Assembly (NCBI RefSeq): GCF_036014175.1
Contig: NZ_CP107917.1
Location: 124,001-188,000, forward strand
Direction: 5' to 3'
From: Streptomyces sp. NBC_00443
GTDB lineage: Bacteria > Actinomycetota > Actinomycetes > Streptomycetales > Streptomycetaceae
Length of the DNA stretch: 64,000 nt
A model generated the notes under the pieces. That model saw nothing but the letters and a program-made list of their open reading frames with translations. It did no database searches and was not told where the DNA came from. A program made the translations under genes and the position numbers. This document shows, in pieces, positions 1-8,961 of the stretch; position 1 is the stretch's first letter, and the number at the start of each line of letters is the position of its first letter.

Positions 1-696
1 ACGTGCCGCGTTGTCGAGCAGTTCGGCGACCGCGAGCACCACCGGTTCGACCGCCCGGCTCCGCACGGCGATGTCGACCTCGCCGTTGACGCGGATGCGC
101 CGGTAGTCGCGGATGCGGGAGGTGGCGCCGCGTACGACCTCGACGAGCGCGGAGGTGGCGCGCTGACGGCCGGGCCACGAGCCGCACAGCACTGCGATGG
201 CCTGGGCACGGCGGCCGAACTGGGCGTTGGCGTGGTCGATTTCGAGCAGGTCGCTCAGCACGCCGGGGTTGTCGTGCCGGTCCTGCATCTCGGCGATGGA
301 CACTTGCTGTTCGTTGGCCAAGGCCTGGATGGAGCGCATCGACGCCTTCAAGGCGGCCTTCGCCGACTGGTCTGCGCGCAACCGGGCGTGCTCGACGGCG
401 CCGGCGAACCGCTCCACAACAGCGTCGAGGCACTTCGCGAACTCCGTGTCGGCGAGCCGGGTGTCGAGCAGACCGACGGCCGGGAACTGCTGGTGGGTCG
501 CGTCCTCCAGGGCCGGCAGCCGGGCGGAGACGAGGTGCCGCAATTCCTCCTCCCGTGCCCGAAGGCCGTCCCCCAGTTCGGCGTTCCGTCTGCGCTGCCG
601 CGCGCTGATGCCGCGTTCGCGCACCAGCAGCACGGTCACGGCGAACAGGCCCACGGCCAGGCACCAGACCACCGCCTCCGGTATCTGTTCCGTCAT
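1..696 (-). CDS. Sensor histidine kinase / ATP-binding protein, C-terminus beyond left edge
   Basis: The reading frame is open from the ATG at 696 to base 1, giving 232 codons with no stop, so the gene is cut by the window edge. A TGAGGAC ribosome-binding site precedes the ATG. The N-terminus has one membrane helix (about residues 9-27), then a long helical region rich in Arg, Glu and Ala. Near the left edge comes the N-box motif ELLDNAAR, which marks the start of a histidine-kinase-type ATPase domain. The layout resembles the streptomycete nitrate-sensor-like kinases that sit at the head of conservon-type operons, but the partner genes would lie outside the window. The ligand cannot be inferred. 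It is transcribed divergently from the AraC-type regulator. Confidence 0.85.
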   Translation of the reverse strand, partial: MTEQIPEAVVWCLAVGLFAVTVLLVRERGISARQRRRNAELGDGLRAREEELRHLVSARLPALEDATHQQFPAVGLLDTRLADTEFAKCLDAVVERFAGAVEHARLRADQSAKAALKASMRSIQALANEQQVSIAEMQDRHDNPGVLSDLLEIDHANAQFGRRAQAIAVLCGSWPGRQRATSALVEVVRGATSRIRDYRRIRVNGEVDIAVRSRAVEPVVLAVAELLDNAAR

Positions 697-977
697 CAAG
701 TCCTCACAGCAAGTGGCGGTCGACGAGCGCACGACGGTAGCGGCGCGTCCGCATCGGCACTTGTCCGTGCGCGAAAGGAAGTTGCCGTGGGACGCAGGCA
801 CGTTCGTGGGACGTGCCGATCGCGACCGGCTCGGCTTCGGCGCAGGCCAATAACGCTGGGACGAGTTCCGGAAACCGATTGCTGGTCCCTAACCTGACGA
901 GGAGTAACAGCCCTCGAACACGGGGAGTTCCGGGCTGCTCTCGAGCCGTCGAGAGACGTCGCAGAAAAGGGGAAGCG

Positions 978-1934
978 TTGCCCACGGGAAGCTACGTCGT
1001 GGAGACGACGAGGACCGCCAAGGTCGAGGCACGCGAGCAGACCGATCTGTGGAGTGAGCGCGTCGCGGCGTACCAGACCAGGCTGGACTACAGGTACGCG
1101 CGCGCCGAAGTGTTCCGCGGCGAGATGATCCGGCAGCGCAGCGACAGCTACCAGGTGGTCACCTGGCACAGCGACCAGATCGAGTACGTCCGCACACCGG
1201 GTCTGATCCGCCAGATGCCCGACCCCGACTACCGGCTCCTCTTCCCGCTGGCCGGCGAACTGTTACTACGGCAGGACGACCAGGAGGTGCGGTTGACGCC
1301 AGGCACGGGCAGCCTGCTCACACTCGGTGCGCCCTTCGAGCTCCTGCACGGTGCGTCCCTGCGCGGTGTCATCATGTCGATCCCGGCTCAGGAGATCGAC
1401 GGCCCGCTGAACCGGAAGGCATCGCTGGCCACAGGGCTCGATCTGGCCAAGGGGCTGGGTCACGTGGTGCACTCCATGGTGCGCGGTCTGAACGCCGAAC
1501 GCGGCCACCTCACCACCTCACAGTTCGACGCCGTCTGCGATCGCGTAGTCGAGCTGCTGTGCATGCTCGCCTGCGGCGACGACCGCCCCGACGCCCCGGG
1601 CCATCTGACCGAGGTGGAGGCGATGGTCCGCCGCCACGTGCGCGATCACGCGGCCGAACCCGACCTGTCCGGCGCCTCCATGGCCCGCGCCCTCGGCTGG
1701 TCCCTCCGGCAAATCCAGCTCGCGCTCCAGCACGTGGGCACCACCCCCCGCGACCTGATCCGCGAGGAGCGCCTGCGTCTGGTCCGCGAGCGTCTCCTGC
1801 GCGCCGACTGCGAGCACATGACGATCACGGACCTGGCGTACGCGTCGGGCTTCTCCTCGGCGAGCGCTATGAGCACGGCCTTCCGACGACGCTTCGGGGT
1901 GAGCCCCCGGGAGATGCGTTCCAAGGCCCGCTGA
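978..1934 (+). CDS. AraC-family transcriptional regulator
   Basis: This predicted DNA-binding regulator has about 318 residues. The N-terminal two thirds match the AraC-like ligand-binding (cupin-type) domain, including the stretch YRLLFPLAGELLLRQDDQEV followed by TPGTGSLLTLGAPFEL. The C-terminal 100 residues carry two helix-turn-helix units (ASMARALGWSLRQIQLALQ and ITDLAYASGFSSASAMSTAF) and end in the usual FRRRFGVSPREMR. The TTG at 978 is chosen because an AAAGGGG ribosome-binding site lies five bases upstream. A GTG at 999 and an ATG at 813 are alternatives in the same frame, but 813 would add residues unlike the family. The target and effector are unknown. The divergent kinase upstream is a possible functional neighbour. 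Confidence 0.85.
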   Translation: MPTGSYVVETTRTAKVEAREQTDLWSERVAAYQTRLDYRYARAEVFRGEMIRQRSDSYQVVTWHSDQIEYVRTPGLIRQMPDPDYRLLFPLAGELLLRQDDQEVRLTPGTGSLLTLGAPFELLHGASLRGVIMSIPAQEIDGPLNRKASLATGLDLAKGLGHVVHSMVRGLNAERGHLTTSQFDAVCDRVVELLCMLACGDDRPDAPGHLTEVEAMVRRHVRDHAAEPDLSGASMARALGWSLRQIQLALQHVGTTPRDLIREERLRLVRERLLRADCEHMTITDLAYASGFSSASAMSTAFRRRFGVSPREMRSKAR

Positions 1935-2276
1935 TCCCGCCCGCACGGGTCGGCCGACGGACTCTCCCGTACACCGGGGCAACCGGCAGTCCCGGAACGC
2001 GTGCCGCCTGCCAGGCCTCTTGCCGCAGACCCCCTGCCGGGGCCGCGTGCTTTCCGGTTGCCCGCGCACATCAGAAGCCCCTGCGTCCGCTAACCAGCCA
2101 GTTCCCTTGACACCGTGCACGGATTGCGAAGCGAACCGCTGGACCGTTCGCGGACTGGGCGACGCTCGCCCAGAACGCATTCGCCGCAGCCCTGCGCACC
2201 TGCGGCCGCCGCATGCTCGTCATGAGCGCGGTCGTACCGGGCTACGTCTGCGGCGAGGACCACGACGACGACCGCG
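1935..2276. other. Gene-poor spacer with decayed coding fragment
   Basis: No complete gene is supported here. A + strand frame from about 2140 to 2280 reads like protein (ADWATLAQNAFAAALRTCG, then MLVMSAVVPGYVCGEDHDDD) but has no start and runs into low-quality sequence. It may be the remains of an accessory gene. Together with the IS5 debris that follows, this looks like a degraded insertion zone. Confidence 0.4.
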
Positions 2277-2558
2277 CTATGCCTCGCGCGCGGCACGGCC
2301 CGCGTCCGAATCCCACACCACGCGAGCAAAGGTGACGTCACCGCCGCGGGCGTTACGGCGCCGCCACTCCTCCCACCCTCCTGCACCCTCGATTTCCAGC
2401 ACCACGGCCGCGACCTGTCCGGCGTCTAGCCGGGCGGCGGCGCGTTCGGCCCGAGCGCCCGCGTGGGCGCGTGTGCCGTCGACCGTGGCCGGGTCGATGC
2501 TGCACGCGCGGAGCCGTGCCGTGTGTGTACCGCCCGGCGGCCGGGACCTAAATGCCAC
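2277..2558 (-). CDS. Small hypothetical protein
   Basis: This is a 93-residue frame starting with GTG. It has an alanine- and arginine-rich helical first half and a more protein-like second half (DAGQVAAVVLEIEGAGGWEEWRRRN, followed by VTFARVVWDSD). No family was recognised and no clear ribosome-binding site is visible. The N-terminus may be truncated by the insertion debris upstream. It is listed only because the second half has a composition typical of real streptomycete proteins. Confidence 0.3.
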   Translation of the reverse strand: MAFRSRPPGGTHTARLRACSIDPATVDGTRAHAGARAERAAARLDAGQVAAVVLEIEGAGGWEEWRRRNARGGDVTFARVVWDSDAGRAAREA

Positions 2559-2715
2559 GCCGGTCGCCGCGTTGCATGTCGGGCACGGCCGCGCGACGTG
2601 CGAGCGGGGAGGAGCGGGGGCGTTGCCACATGTTCGGGCCGATGCGGTACGAGCGGGCCATGCAGGGCACGGGAGCGGGGACTGCGGGTGGGGAGCTCGC
2701 CGATAACTGGCCCTG

Positions 2716-2982
2716 ACAAAGCCTCTGGACGTGGCGGTGGGTGATCAGGAAGACGGCGACTCCGAGGAAGGCTTCGTGGATGTCGTCGCGTCGTTCCCAA
2801 CGGATCCGCAGGCGGCGGAAGCCATGCAGCAGGAGATCGTCCGCTCGACAACCCAGCGGAACGTGCTCAGGCCCCTGCCGTGCGGCTGTCCCCGCTCGTC
2901 GCTCGCGGGCCGGATCCCGCGCTGCCGCAGGAGCCAGCGGTACTTGTCGTGGTCGTAGCCGCGGTCCGCGAAAAGAGTCACG
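2716..2982 (-). pseudogene. IS5-family transposase, 3' fragment, frameshifted
   Basis: The - strand encodes the C-terminal part of an IS5-type DDE transposase. FADRGYDHDKYRWLLRQRGI, then TFRWVVERTIS, then after a frame change HGFRRLRIRWERRDDIHEAF and LITHRHVQRLC. The conserved 'RWVVER' and 'RLRIRWERR' blocks identify the family. The N-terminal two thirds, including the first catalytic aspartate, are missing, and the remaining part is split between two frames at about 2830. The fragment directly abuts a truncated symporter gene on its right side, so insertion of this element probably destroyed that gene. Confidence 0.8.
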
Positions 2983-2985
2983 CGC

Positions 2986-3261
2986 ACCTGCCTGCTCGCC
3001 ACCCTCCACGGCGGAGCAGCCTGCGCGCTGCTGCTCATGGTCTTCTCCAAGGCCGTTTCGGGCACGCCGTCCGCCACCTTCCCGCGCCCCGACTTCGACC
3101 TGCTCCCCATGCAGTCCACCGGACTGGTCTCCATCCCGTTCGGCTACCTGACCGGGTGGCTAGGCAGCCGTTGGGACCGCCCGCTCCGCCCGGTCGCCGG
3201 CCGCGAGAACCGTCGGCTGTACGAGGAGAGCGAGGCCCGGCTGCTCGCCGCAGCCGAATGA
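2986..3261 (+). pseudogene. Sodium:solute symporter, C-terminal remnant
   Basis: The frame entering from 2986 reads LLATLHGGAACALLLMVFSK and ends in the typical SSS-family tail: LVSIPFGYLTGWLGSR, a helix, then a charged cytosolic end. The complete symporter at 24.6-26.3 kb ends with the analogous LVSLPVAFLLGWLGS. Only about 90 of some 540 residues remain. The 5' boundary coincides with the IS5-type fragment. The remnant has no start signal, so it is treated as a dead 3' end. Confidence 0.7.
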
Positions 3262-3277
3262 CCACGGCCAAAGACGG

Positions 3278-5698
3278 TCAGGTGAACAAGCCGCTCAAAG
3301 GTTGTTCGGTCCACACGGTCTTGCCCTCGCGGGTATAGCGGGTGCCCCAGCGTTCGGCCATTTGTGCCACCAGGAACAGGCCGCGCCCGCCCTCGTCGGT
3401 GGTACGGGCGCGGCGCAGGTGTGGGGAGGTGTGGCTGGTGTCACTGACCTCGCACACCAGAGTCCGTTCCCGGATCAGCCGCAGGGTCGCGGGGCCGCTG
3501 GCATACCGATAGACATTGGTGACCAGTTCGCTGGCGATCAGCTCGGTGGTGAACGCCAAGTGCTCCAGACCCCATTCGGTCAGCTTGGCCGAGGTCAATG
3601 CCCGGGCACGAGCGGCACTGGCAGGCTCCAGCGGCAGCTGCCAGGAGGCCACATCGTCCGGCGGCAACATGCGCGTGCGGGCGATCAGCAGAGCGACATC
3701 ATCGCTCGGGTGCGACGACACGAGCGAGTCGACCACCGCCTGGGACGTTCGTTCCAGGGCATCCGAGGGGCGGGTGAGCGCTGCGCACAGCTTGGTCAGA
3801 CCGGCGTCGGCATCGATGTGGCGTTCACCGATGACTCCGTTGGTGTAAAGGCACAGCAGGCTTCCCTCGGCCAGTTCGATCTCCCGGGCCTCGAACGGCA
3901 GACCGCCCAGACCGAGCGGTGGGCCGGCGGGCAGATCGAGCGGTGCCGCGTGTCCGTCCGGAGTGGTCACCACAGGCGGCAGGTGGCCGGCGCGGGCCAC
4001 GGAACACCGCTGGGAGACCGGGTCGTACACGGCGTACAGGCAGGTGGCGCCAACCACCTGCTCGCCCACGGGCCGTTCGCCGGCTCCTTCCTGTTCGACT
4101 GCCAGCAGGTTGACCATGTCGTCCAGCCGGGAGAGGACCTCGTCCGGTTCCAGGTCGAGGCTGGCAAGCGTGTGCACGGCGGTACGCAGCCGACCCATGG
4201 TGGCGGCAGCATGGATGCCGCGTCCCACCACGTCGCCGACGACGAGGGCGACCCGGGCACCCGACAACGGGATGACGTCGAACCAGTCGCCGCCCAGGCC
4301 TGGCGCCCCGCTGGCCGGCAGGTACCGCAAGGCCACCTCGACGGCCGGCTGGTCCGGAACCGCCCGGGGCAGGAGGCTGTTTTGCAACGTGAAAGCGGTC
4401 TGCTGCTGCTGAGTGAAGCGCCGGGCGTTGTCGATGGCGACGGCGGCGCGCGAGGCGAGTTCCTGGGCGAGGGTGAGATCGTCCGCCTCGAAAGGGTCGG
4501 GGCGGCGCGAACGCCACAGGCTCATCACGCCCAGCACCATGCCACGTGCGACAAGAGGTGCCACGATCAGCGAGTGGGCGCCCGGATACGGAACATGGGC
4601 GCCTTGGTGGCCTTCGGTCGAGAGCCAGTCCGACGCGAGCACCGGTTCCAGGACGGGACGCCCTGCGGCCAGGCATCTGGCCTGGGGCGAGTCGGGCGCG
4701 AGCTCCACCGCCTCGCCGTGGGGGTGGGGTGGGCCGGGTTGCTGAGCACCGACGCTGCTGGCTCCCAGCCGTACCACCGGCCCTGCCAGGGCCGGCGTCA
4801 GTTCCTCACCGTGCGTCACCGGCTGGAGCAGGTCCACCGACGCATGGTCGGCGAGGTGAGGCACCATGACCTCGGCGAGTTCCCGGGCGGTCTCGGCCAC
4901 GTCGAGGGTGGTTCCGATGCGGGTGCCGGCTTGGTCGAGGAGCGCGAGCCTGCGCTGGGCCCGATGGCGTTCGGTGATGTCCTCGATCATCTCGGCCACG
5001 CCCAGGATGCGGCCGGCGGGATCCTCCATCCGGAAGGAGGAGACCAAGGCGACCCGTTCTCGTCCCGGATCCTGCTCCAGGCGGACGAACTGCTCGGAGT
5101 AGACGAGCGGTCTACCGGTCTCCATCACCTGGCGCACACGGTCCACGGACTTGCGTGCGTCGTCGGGGATGAGCATCTGCCCGGTGGGCAGTCCTGCAAA
5201 GCCCGCTGCCGGGACGCCGGTGAAGCGTTCGATGGCTCGGTTGACCCGAAGAAGCCTCAGGTCGGGGCCGTGCACGATCAGGCCGATCGGGCACTGCCGG
5301 TACAACCCGTCGAGAACCGCGCGATCCCTCTGCCACTCCAGGACGTCAGCCGCGAGTGCGCCGGCCAGAAGCCACTGCCGGGCATCGCCGTCGCCCGAGA
5401 ACGCATGGGCCCTGAGCCCCATCTCCACGAGCCGCCCGTCACGGTGTCGCACCTTCAGCACCCCGAACCAGCCGTCGGCTCTCCTGCACTTCGCTGCGGC
5501 CTCCCTGGCAGCCGGCAGTTCGCCAGGGCCGACAAGGACCTCGAATGCCCGATGCCCGATCACGGCTGTGTCCGAAAAGCCGAGCAGTTCCTGCGCCCGC
5601 CGATTCCATCCGACCACGACTCCCTGATCGTCGAGCACCGCCAAGGCGACGAGGTGCAGGGCGAACGGATCGTCGTGGCTTTCGCTGAACTCCGTCAT
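3278..5698 (-). CDS. PAS-PAS-GAF-SpoIIE phosphatase with C-terminal anti-sigma-type ATPase domain
   Basis: This protein of 806 residues is a predicted cytosolic PP2C-type serine phosphatase and kinase-like regulator of the partner-switching kind that controls anti-sigma/anti-anti-sigma pairs. Domains in order are PAS (about 10-120), a second PAS (125-250, ending in the PAC-like AEMIEDITERHRAQ), GAF (255-425), SpoIIE phosphatase (455-670, with GGDWFDVIPL and VVGDVVGRG as metal-binding aspartate motifs), and a HATPase_c domain (690-800, with ELIASELVTNVYRYA as N-box and DEGGRGLFLVAQMAERWG as G-box). The ATG at 5698 has a GGAGAAG site upstream; a longer frame would begin at 5782. Streptomyces genomes hold dozens of such proteins. 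The specific partners cannot be read from this locus, which has no adjacent STAS gene. Confidence 0.92.
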   Translation of the reverse strand: MTEFSESHDDPFALHLVALAVLDDQGVVVGWNRRAQELLGFSDTAVIGHRAFEVLVGPGELPAAREAAAKCRRADGWFGVLKVRHRDGRLVEMGLRAHAFSGDGDARQWLLAGALAADVLEWQRDRAVLDGLYRQCPIGLIVHGPDLRLLRVNRAIERFTGVPAAGFAGLPTGQMLIPDDARKSVDRVRQVMETGRPLVYSEQFVRLEQDPGRERVALVSSFRMEDPAGRILGVAEMIEDITERHRAQRRLALLDQAGTRIGTTLDVAETARELAEVMVPHLADHASVDLLQPVTHGEELTPALAGPVVRLGASSVGAQQPGPPHPHGEAVELAPDSPQARCLAAGRPVLEPVLASDWLSTEGHQGAHVPYPGAHSLIVAPLVARGMVLGVMSLWRSRRPDPFEADDLTLAQELASRAAVAIDNARRFTQQQQTAFTLQNSLLPRAVPDQPAVEVALRYLPASGAPGLGGDWFDVIPLSGARVALVVGDVVGRGIHAAATMGRLRTAVHTLASLDLEPDEVLSRLDDMVNLLAVEQEGAGERPVGEQVVGATCLYAVYDPVSQRCSVARAGHLPPVVTTPDGHAAPLDLPAGPPLGLGGLPFEAREIELAEGSLLCLYTNGVIGERHIDADAGLTKLCAALTRPSDALERTSQAVVDSLVSSHPSDDVALLIARTRMLPPDDVASWQLPLEPASAARARALTSAKLTEWGLEHLAFTTELIASELVTNVYRYASGPATLRLIRERTLVCEVSDTSHTSPHLRRARTTDEGGRGLFLVAQMAERWGTRYTREGKTVWTEQPLSGLFT

Positions 5699-5870
5699 CC
5701 GCTTCTCCACCGCTGTACGGGGGGACAGTGGCTCGGCATTCCCCGATGAACCGCTGACCTGCTGTTTGCCATGTAAGCCCATAGATGAGCGCGCCGCACT
5801 CGCCCTCCGCCCCCAGCGGGCGCCGGCGGCCTGCCTGCGGCAGGGAAGGCGCGGTGCGCCGCGAGGTCCA

Positions 5871-5892
5871 TCGGCGGGCCGAGCCCCGCCGA
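5871..5892 (-). terminator. Probable terminator of the AcoR-like gene
   Basis: There is an 8-bp perfect stem (TCGGCGGG with CCCGCCGA) around a six-base loop, about 60 bases past the stop of the regulator. There is no U-tract, which is common for Streptomyces terminators. The spacer between 5699 and 5950 holds no gene. Confidence 0.4.
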
Positions 5893-5950
5893 CACCTCCA
5901 GGTCGCTTCGCCCGCGCGGGGGCGCCCCCGGTTGGACGCCGAGCTTCCTG

Positions 5951-7735
5951 TCAGGCCAGGCTCGACGGGACGATCCCGTAACGGCGCATCTTGCGGTACA
6001 TCGTGGCGCGGGAGATCCCCAGGTCCTGGGCAGTGCGCTGAACGTTGGAGTTGCGGGCCATCAACCCACGCAGAATGGCGTCGCGTTCCAGCGCCTCGAT
6101 GGTGGTCAGCACCTTGTGCGAGGACACCCGGCACTCCGGCGGCAAGTCCTCCACATGGATCATCCGGCCGGACGACCGCCGTGCCAGGCCGCGGATCACG
6201 GACTCGAACTGCCGGACGTTCTCCGGCCAGGGGCATTGCTGAAGCAGGGCCAGCGCATCCGGGGAGAAGCTGCTCTCGCCGCTCGGCCGGTACTTTCGCA
6301 GGAAGAACCGCGCCAGGTGCTCGATGTCCCCGTAGCGGTGGCGCAGGGGAGGCACCTCCACCGTGGCATCGCAGAACTGGTCCAGCTGGTCCTCGGTGCT
6401 GACCATCGACGGCTGACTGGTCATCACCAACTGCCCTGTGGCGGTTCCGGCCAGGTGCGTCAACAGGCTCCTCAGCCGCTGCCGCAGCTGGTCACCCAAC
6501 ACGTGGACGTCGCGCAGGACGAGCACCCTGGACGGCATGGCAAGCAGCTCTCCGATGTCGTGCAGCCAGCGCTCGGTGACAGCCGGTGCGTCCGACAGCG
6601 GCGCTTCCGCCATCTCCAGTCGACGTCCGGCGCCATGGGCGCGGTGCAGGGCCTCGACCAGGGTCCTCTTGCCGACGCCGGCTTCGCCCAGGAGTTGAAG
6701 CCACGTCCCGGTCAAGAACGCCGCTTCGCTGTCGGCGACCGAGCGCAGCCACTGCGGGGACGAGCCCGCCAGTCCCAGGACCGGCCGGGCAGGTGTGGCG
6801 GGAACCGCAGCGCCGCGCTGGCAGCGTCCGATCAGCCGGACTCGGAGGATGGCGCCCGCGTCGCTGTCCCCGCGCCGACAGCGCCTGACCCTGAGTTCGG
6901 CGACCCGTCCCGAGGGCAGGGCGATGCTGCGCGTCCCCTCCCACCGGCGGTCGTCGGCGATCTCACGGGCATGGTCGAGCAGCGCATAGTGATCCGGCCC
7001 GGTCACCGCCGCCCTGAGCTGCTCGTTCATCATGACGCCATCACCGTTGAGGGCCAGCACGGGGCCCGGGCGCACCGAGGAGCACGCCTCCATGTAGTCC
7101 TGAAAGAGAGCGCGCTCGCGCCGCGAGGTGATCGCCGCGATCTCGGCCTCGATCTGGGCCGCGACCGAGCGGGCGAAGGCCATCAGCATGCCGTCGGAGC
7201 CCTGACGGATGGTGGTGAGGTTGAACGCGCCCAGCAGGGTGCTCCGGGTGGGATGCAGGATCGGCACAGCCGCGCAGTGGAATTCCCGCAGCTCTTCGAC
7301 GTAGTGCTGGCTTCCGGCGATCACGACCGGGCGGCCGCTGGCCAGGGCGGTCCCGATGCCGTTCGTGCCCACGTAGCGCTCGGCGAACACATGCCCCGGG
7401 GCCAGACGCACGCGGTTGAGGTGCGTCGTCAGACCGTCGTGGGACACCTTCCGTGACAGCACCACGCCGTTCCGGTCTGTGATCATCGTGGAGACCGGGT
7501 CGTCGGCGAGCTGCTCGTGCAGCCTGTTCAAGATGGGCAGCGCCGCCCTGGCCAGGAGACTGTCCAGATTGGGATTGTCCAGGTAGGGAGCGTCAAGGCT
7601 GCCGGACTTCACCTTGTACTCGATCGAGCGTTGCCATGAGGCGACCACGAGCGGCCGGGCGCTCGGATCGTGGGTGGCCTCCAGATAGAGCTCTCTGGCT
7701 ACTCTCAGTGAGTTCCCGGGCTGGTGTCGGGGCAT
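5951..7735 (-). CDS. AcoR-like enhancer-binding-type regulator (GAF, AAA-like, Fis HTH)
   Basis: This 594-residue regulator is of the acetoin/glycerol-metabolism activator type. The N-terminal part holds a GAF-like sensor (about 75-205, with MITDRNGVVLS and RYVGTNGIGTALASGRP). The middle has an AAA+ remnant with a P-loop GEAGVGKRT near residue 348, and further on a CPWPENVRQFESVI segment. The C-terminus is a Fis-type helix-turn-helix (VQRTAQDLGISRATMYRKM). The sigma-54 contact motif GAFTGA is absent, as expected in actinobacteria, which lack sigma-54. A GGGAG site lies six bases before the ATG. It is divergent from the alcohol dehydrogenase operon and probably controls it. The inducer may be an alcohol or polyol, which is inferred from context only. 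Confidence 0.88.
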   Translation of the reverse strand: MPRHQPGNSLRVARELYLEATHDPSARPLVVASWQRSIEYKVKSGSLDAPYLDNPNLDSLLARAALPILNRLHEQLADDPVSTMITDRNGVVLSRKVSHDGLTTHLNRVRLAPGHVFAERYVGTNGIGTALASGRPVVIAGSQHYVEELREFHCAAVPILHPTRSTLLGAFNLTTIRQGSDGMLMAFARSVAAQIEAEIAAITSRRERALFQDYMEACSSVRPGPVLALNGDGVMMNEQLRAAVTGPDHYALLDHAREIADDRRWEGTRSIALPSGRVAELRVRRCRRGDSDAGAILRVRLIGRCQRGAAVPATPARPVLGLAGSSPQWLRSVADSEAAFLTGTWLQLLGEAGVGKRTLVEALHRAHGAGRRLEMAEAPLSDAPAVTERWLHDIGELLAMPSRVLVLRDVHVLGDQLRQRLRSLLTHLAGTATGQLVMTSQPSMVSTEDQLDQFCDATVEVPPLRHRYGDIEHLARFFLRKYRPSGESSFSPDALALLQQCPWPENVRQFESVIRGLARRSSGRMIHVEDLPPECRVSSHKVLTTIEALERDAILRGLMARNSNVQRTAQDLGISRATMYRKMRRYGIVPSSLA

Positions 7736-7812
7736 TTAACACTCCCGTGCGGCGCGCGTCACATTCCTCGGTGCAGTGATTGGAACAGCCCGGCGGCCTC
7801 GCGCCTACGGCA

Positions 7813-7829
7813 TGTATCACATTGAGACA
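7813..7829. promoter_or_regulatory. Palindromic operator candidate between regulator and dehydrogenase operon
   Basis: The 17-mer TGTATCACATTGAGACA fits TGTNTC-N5-GANACA, an imperfect inverted repeat placed in the 183-base divergent promoter region. A second GAGACA half-site lies at 7846-7851. TGT/ACA palindromes of this kind are plausible sites for AcoR-type dimers. Binding is inferred, not shown. Confidence 0.45.
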
Positions 7830-7918
7830 TCCGCGGACGGATTCTGAGACATCGACCTGCGAACGGCGGCCTGTGTAATCGGCGCACCCCCCCAACCGCC
7901 GACTCGCAGGGAGCCGCC

Positions 7919-8943
7919 ATGAAAGCCGTGCAGGTCATCGAGTACGACGAGCCGCCCGTGCTCGTGGACGTGCCGGACCCGCAGATCACCGGCCCGCTGG
8001 ATGTGATCGTGAAGATCGGGGGCGCCGGAGTCTGCCGGACCGATCTGCACATCCTCGAAGGACAGTGGAAGGAGAAGAGCGGGGTCGCCCTGCCGTACAC
8101 GATCGGGCACGAGAACGCCGGCTGGGTCGCGGACGTCGGGGAGGCCGTCAGCAACGTCGAGGTGGGAGACCCGGTCATCCTGCACCCCCTGGTGACCTGC
8201 GGTCTGTGCCGCGCCTGCCGGGCCGGCGACGACGTGCACTGCATGAACTCGGCCTTCCCCGGCATCGACGCCGAAGGGGGCTACGCCGAGTACCTGAAGA
8301 CCAGCGCCCGCTCGGTCGTGCCTCTCGCCCCGTCCCTGGAGCCGGCCTCGGTGGCTGCCCTGGCCGACGCCGGACTCACGGCGTACCACGCCGCCGCCAA
8401 GGCGGCCCGGGCACTGTGGCCCGGTGACAAGGCCGTCGTCATCGGCGCCGGCGGTCTCGGGCACATCGGCATCCAGGTGCTGCGGGCCCTGTCGCCGGTC
8501 GAGATGATCGTCATCGACCGCAGCCCCGAGGCCCTCGCGCTGGCCAAGGAACTCGGCGCCGACCACACGCTCCTCGCGGACGGCAGCGAAGCCGACCGCG
8601 TACGGGACCTCACGGCGGGGCACGGCGCGGAGGCCGTTGTGGACTTCGTCGGTGAGGGTGGCGCCGTCGAGACCGGCGTGGCCTGCCTGCGCCGCAACGG
8701 CAACTACTACGTCATCGGCTACGGCGGCCACCTCCACGTGCCGACGATCGACGTCATCTCCACGGAGATCAACTTCATCGGCAATCTCGTGGGGTCCTAC
8801 AACGACCTGTCCGAACTGATGGTCCTGGCGGCCCGCGGCAAGGTCACCCTGCACACCCAGCACTACCCCTCGCCTCCTTCCGGCAGGCCCTCGACGACCT
8901 GCACGCCGGCGCCGTACGCGGCCGAGCGATCTTGATCCCCTGA
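7919..8943 (+). CDS. Zinc-dependent NAD(P) alcohol dehydrogenase, apparent frameshift near 3' end
   Basis: This medium-chain dehydrogenase has the catalytic zinc ligands in GVCRTDLH and GHENAG. The structural zinc loop CGLCRACRAGDDVHC is complete, and the Rossmann motif is VIGAGGLGHIGIQV. As sequenced, the frame ends at 8935 with a non-family tail after residue about 316. Adding one C to the run at 8866-8869 restores a tail containing SFRQALDDLHAGAVRGRAIL and ending IP, with stop at 8941-8943, exactly like family members. The gene heads the transporter operon. A GGGAG-rich site precedes the ATG. It probably oxidises an imported alcohol or polyol to the carbonyl, or its product. Whether the deleted base is real or an assembly error cannot be decided here. 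Confidence 0.85.
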
Positions 8944-8961
8944 CACCGCAGGAGAAGCCCC

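Noticed and set aside
3302..5749. A frame of about 815 codons antisense to the SpoIIE-type gene
   Set aside because: Shadow of a coding frame in GC-rich DNA; no domains or start signal.
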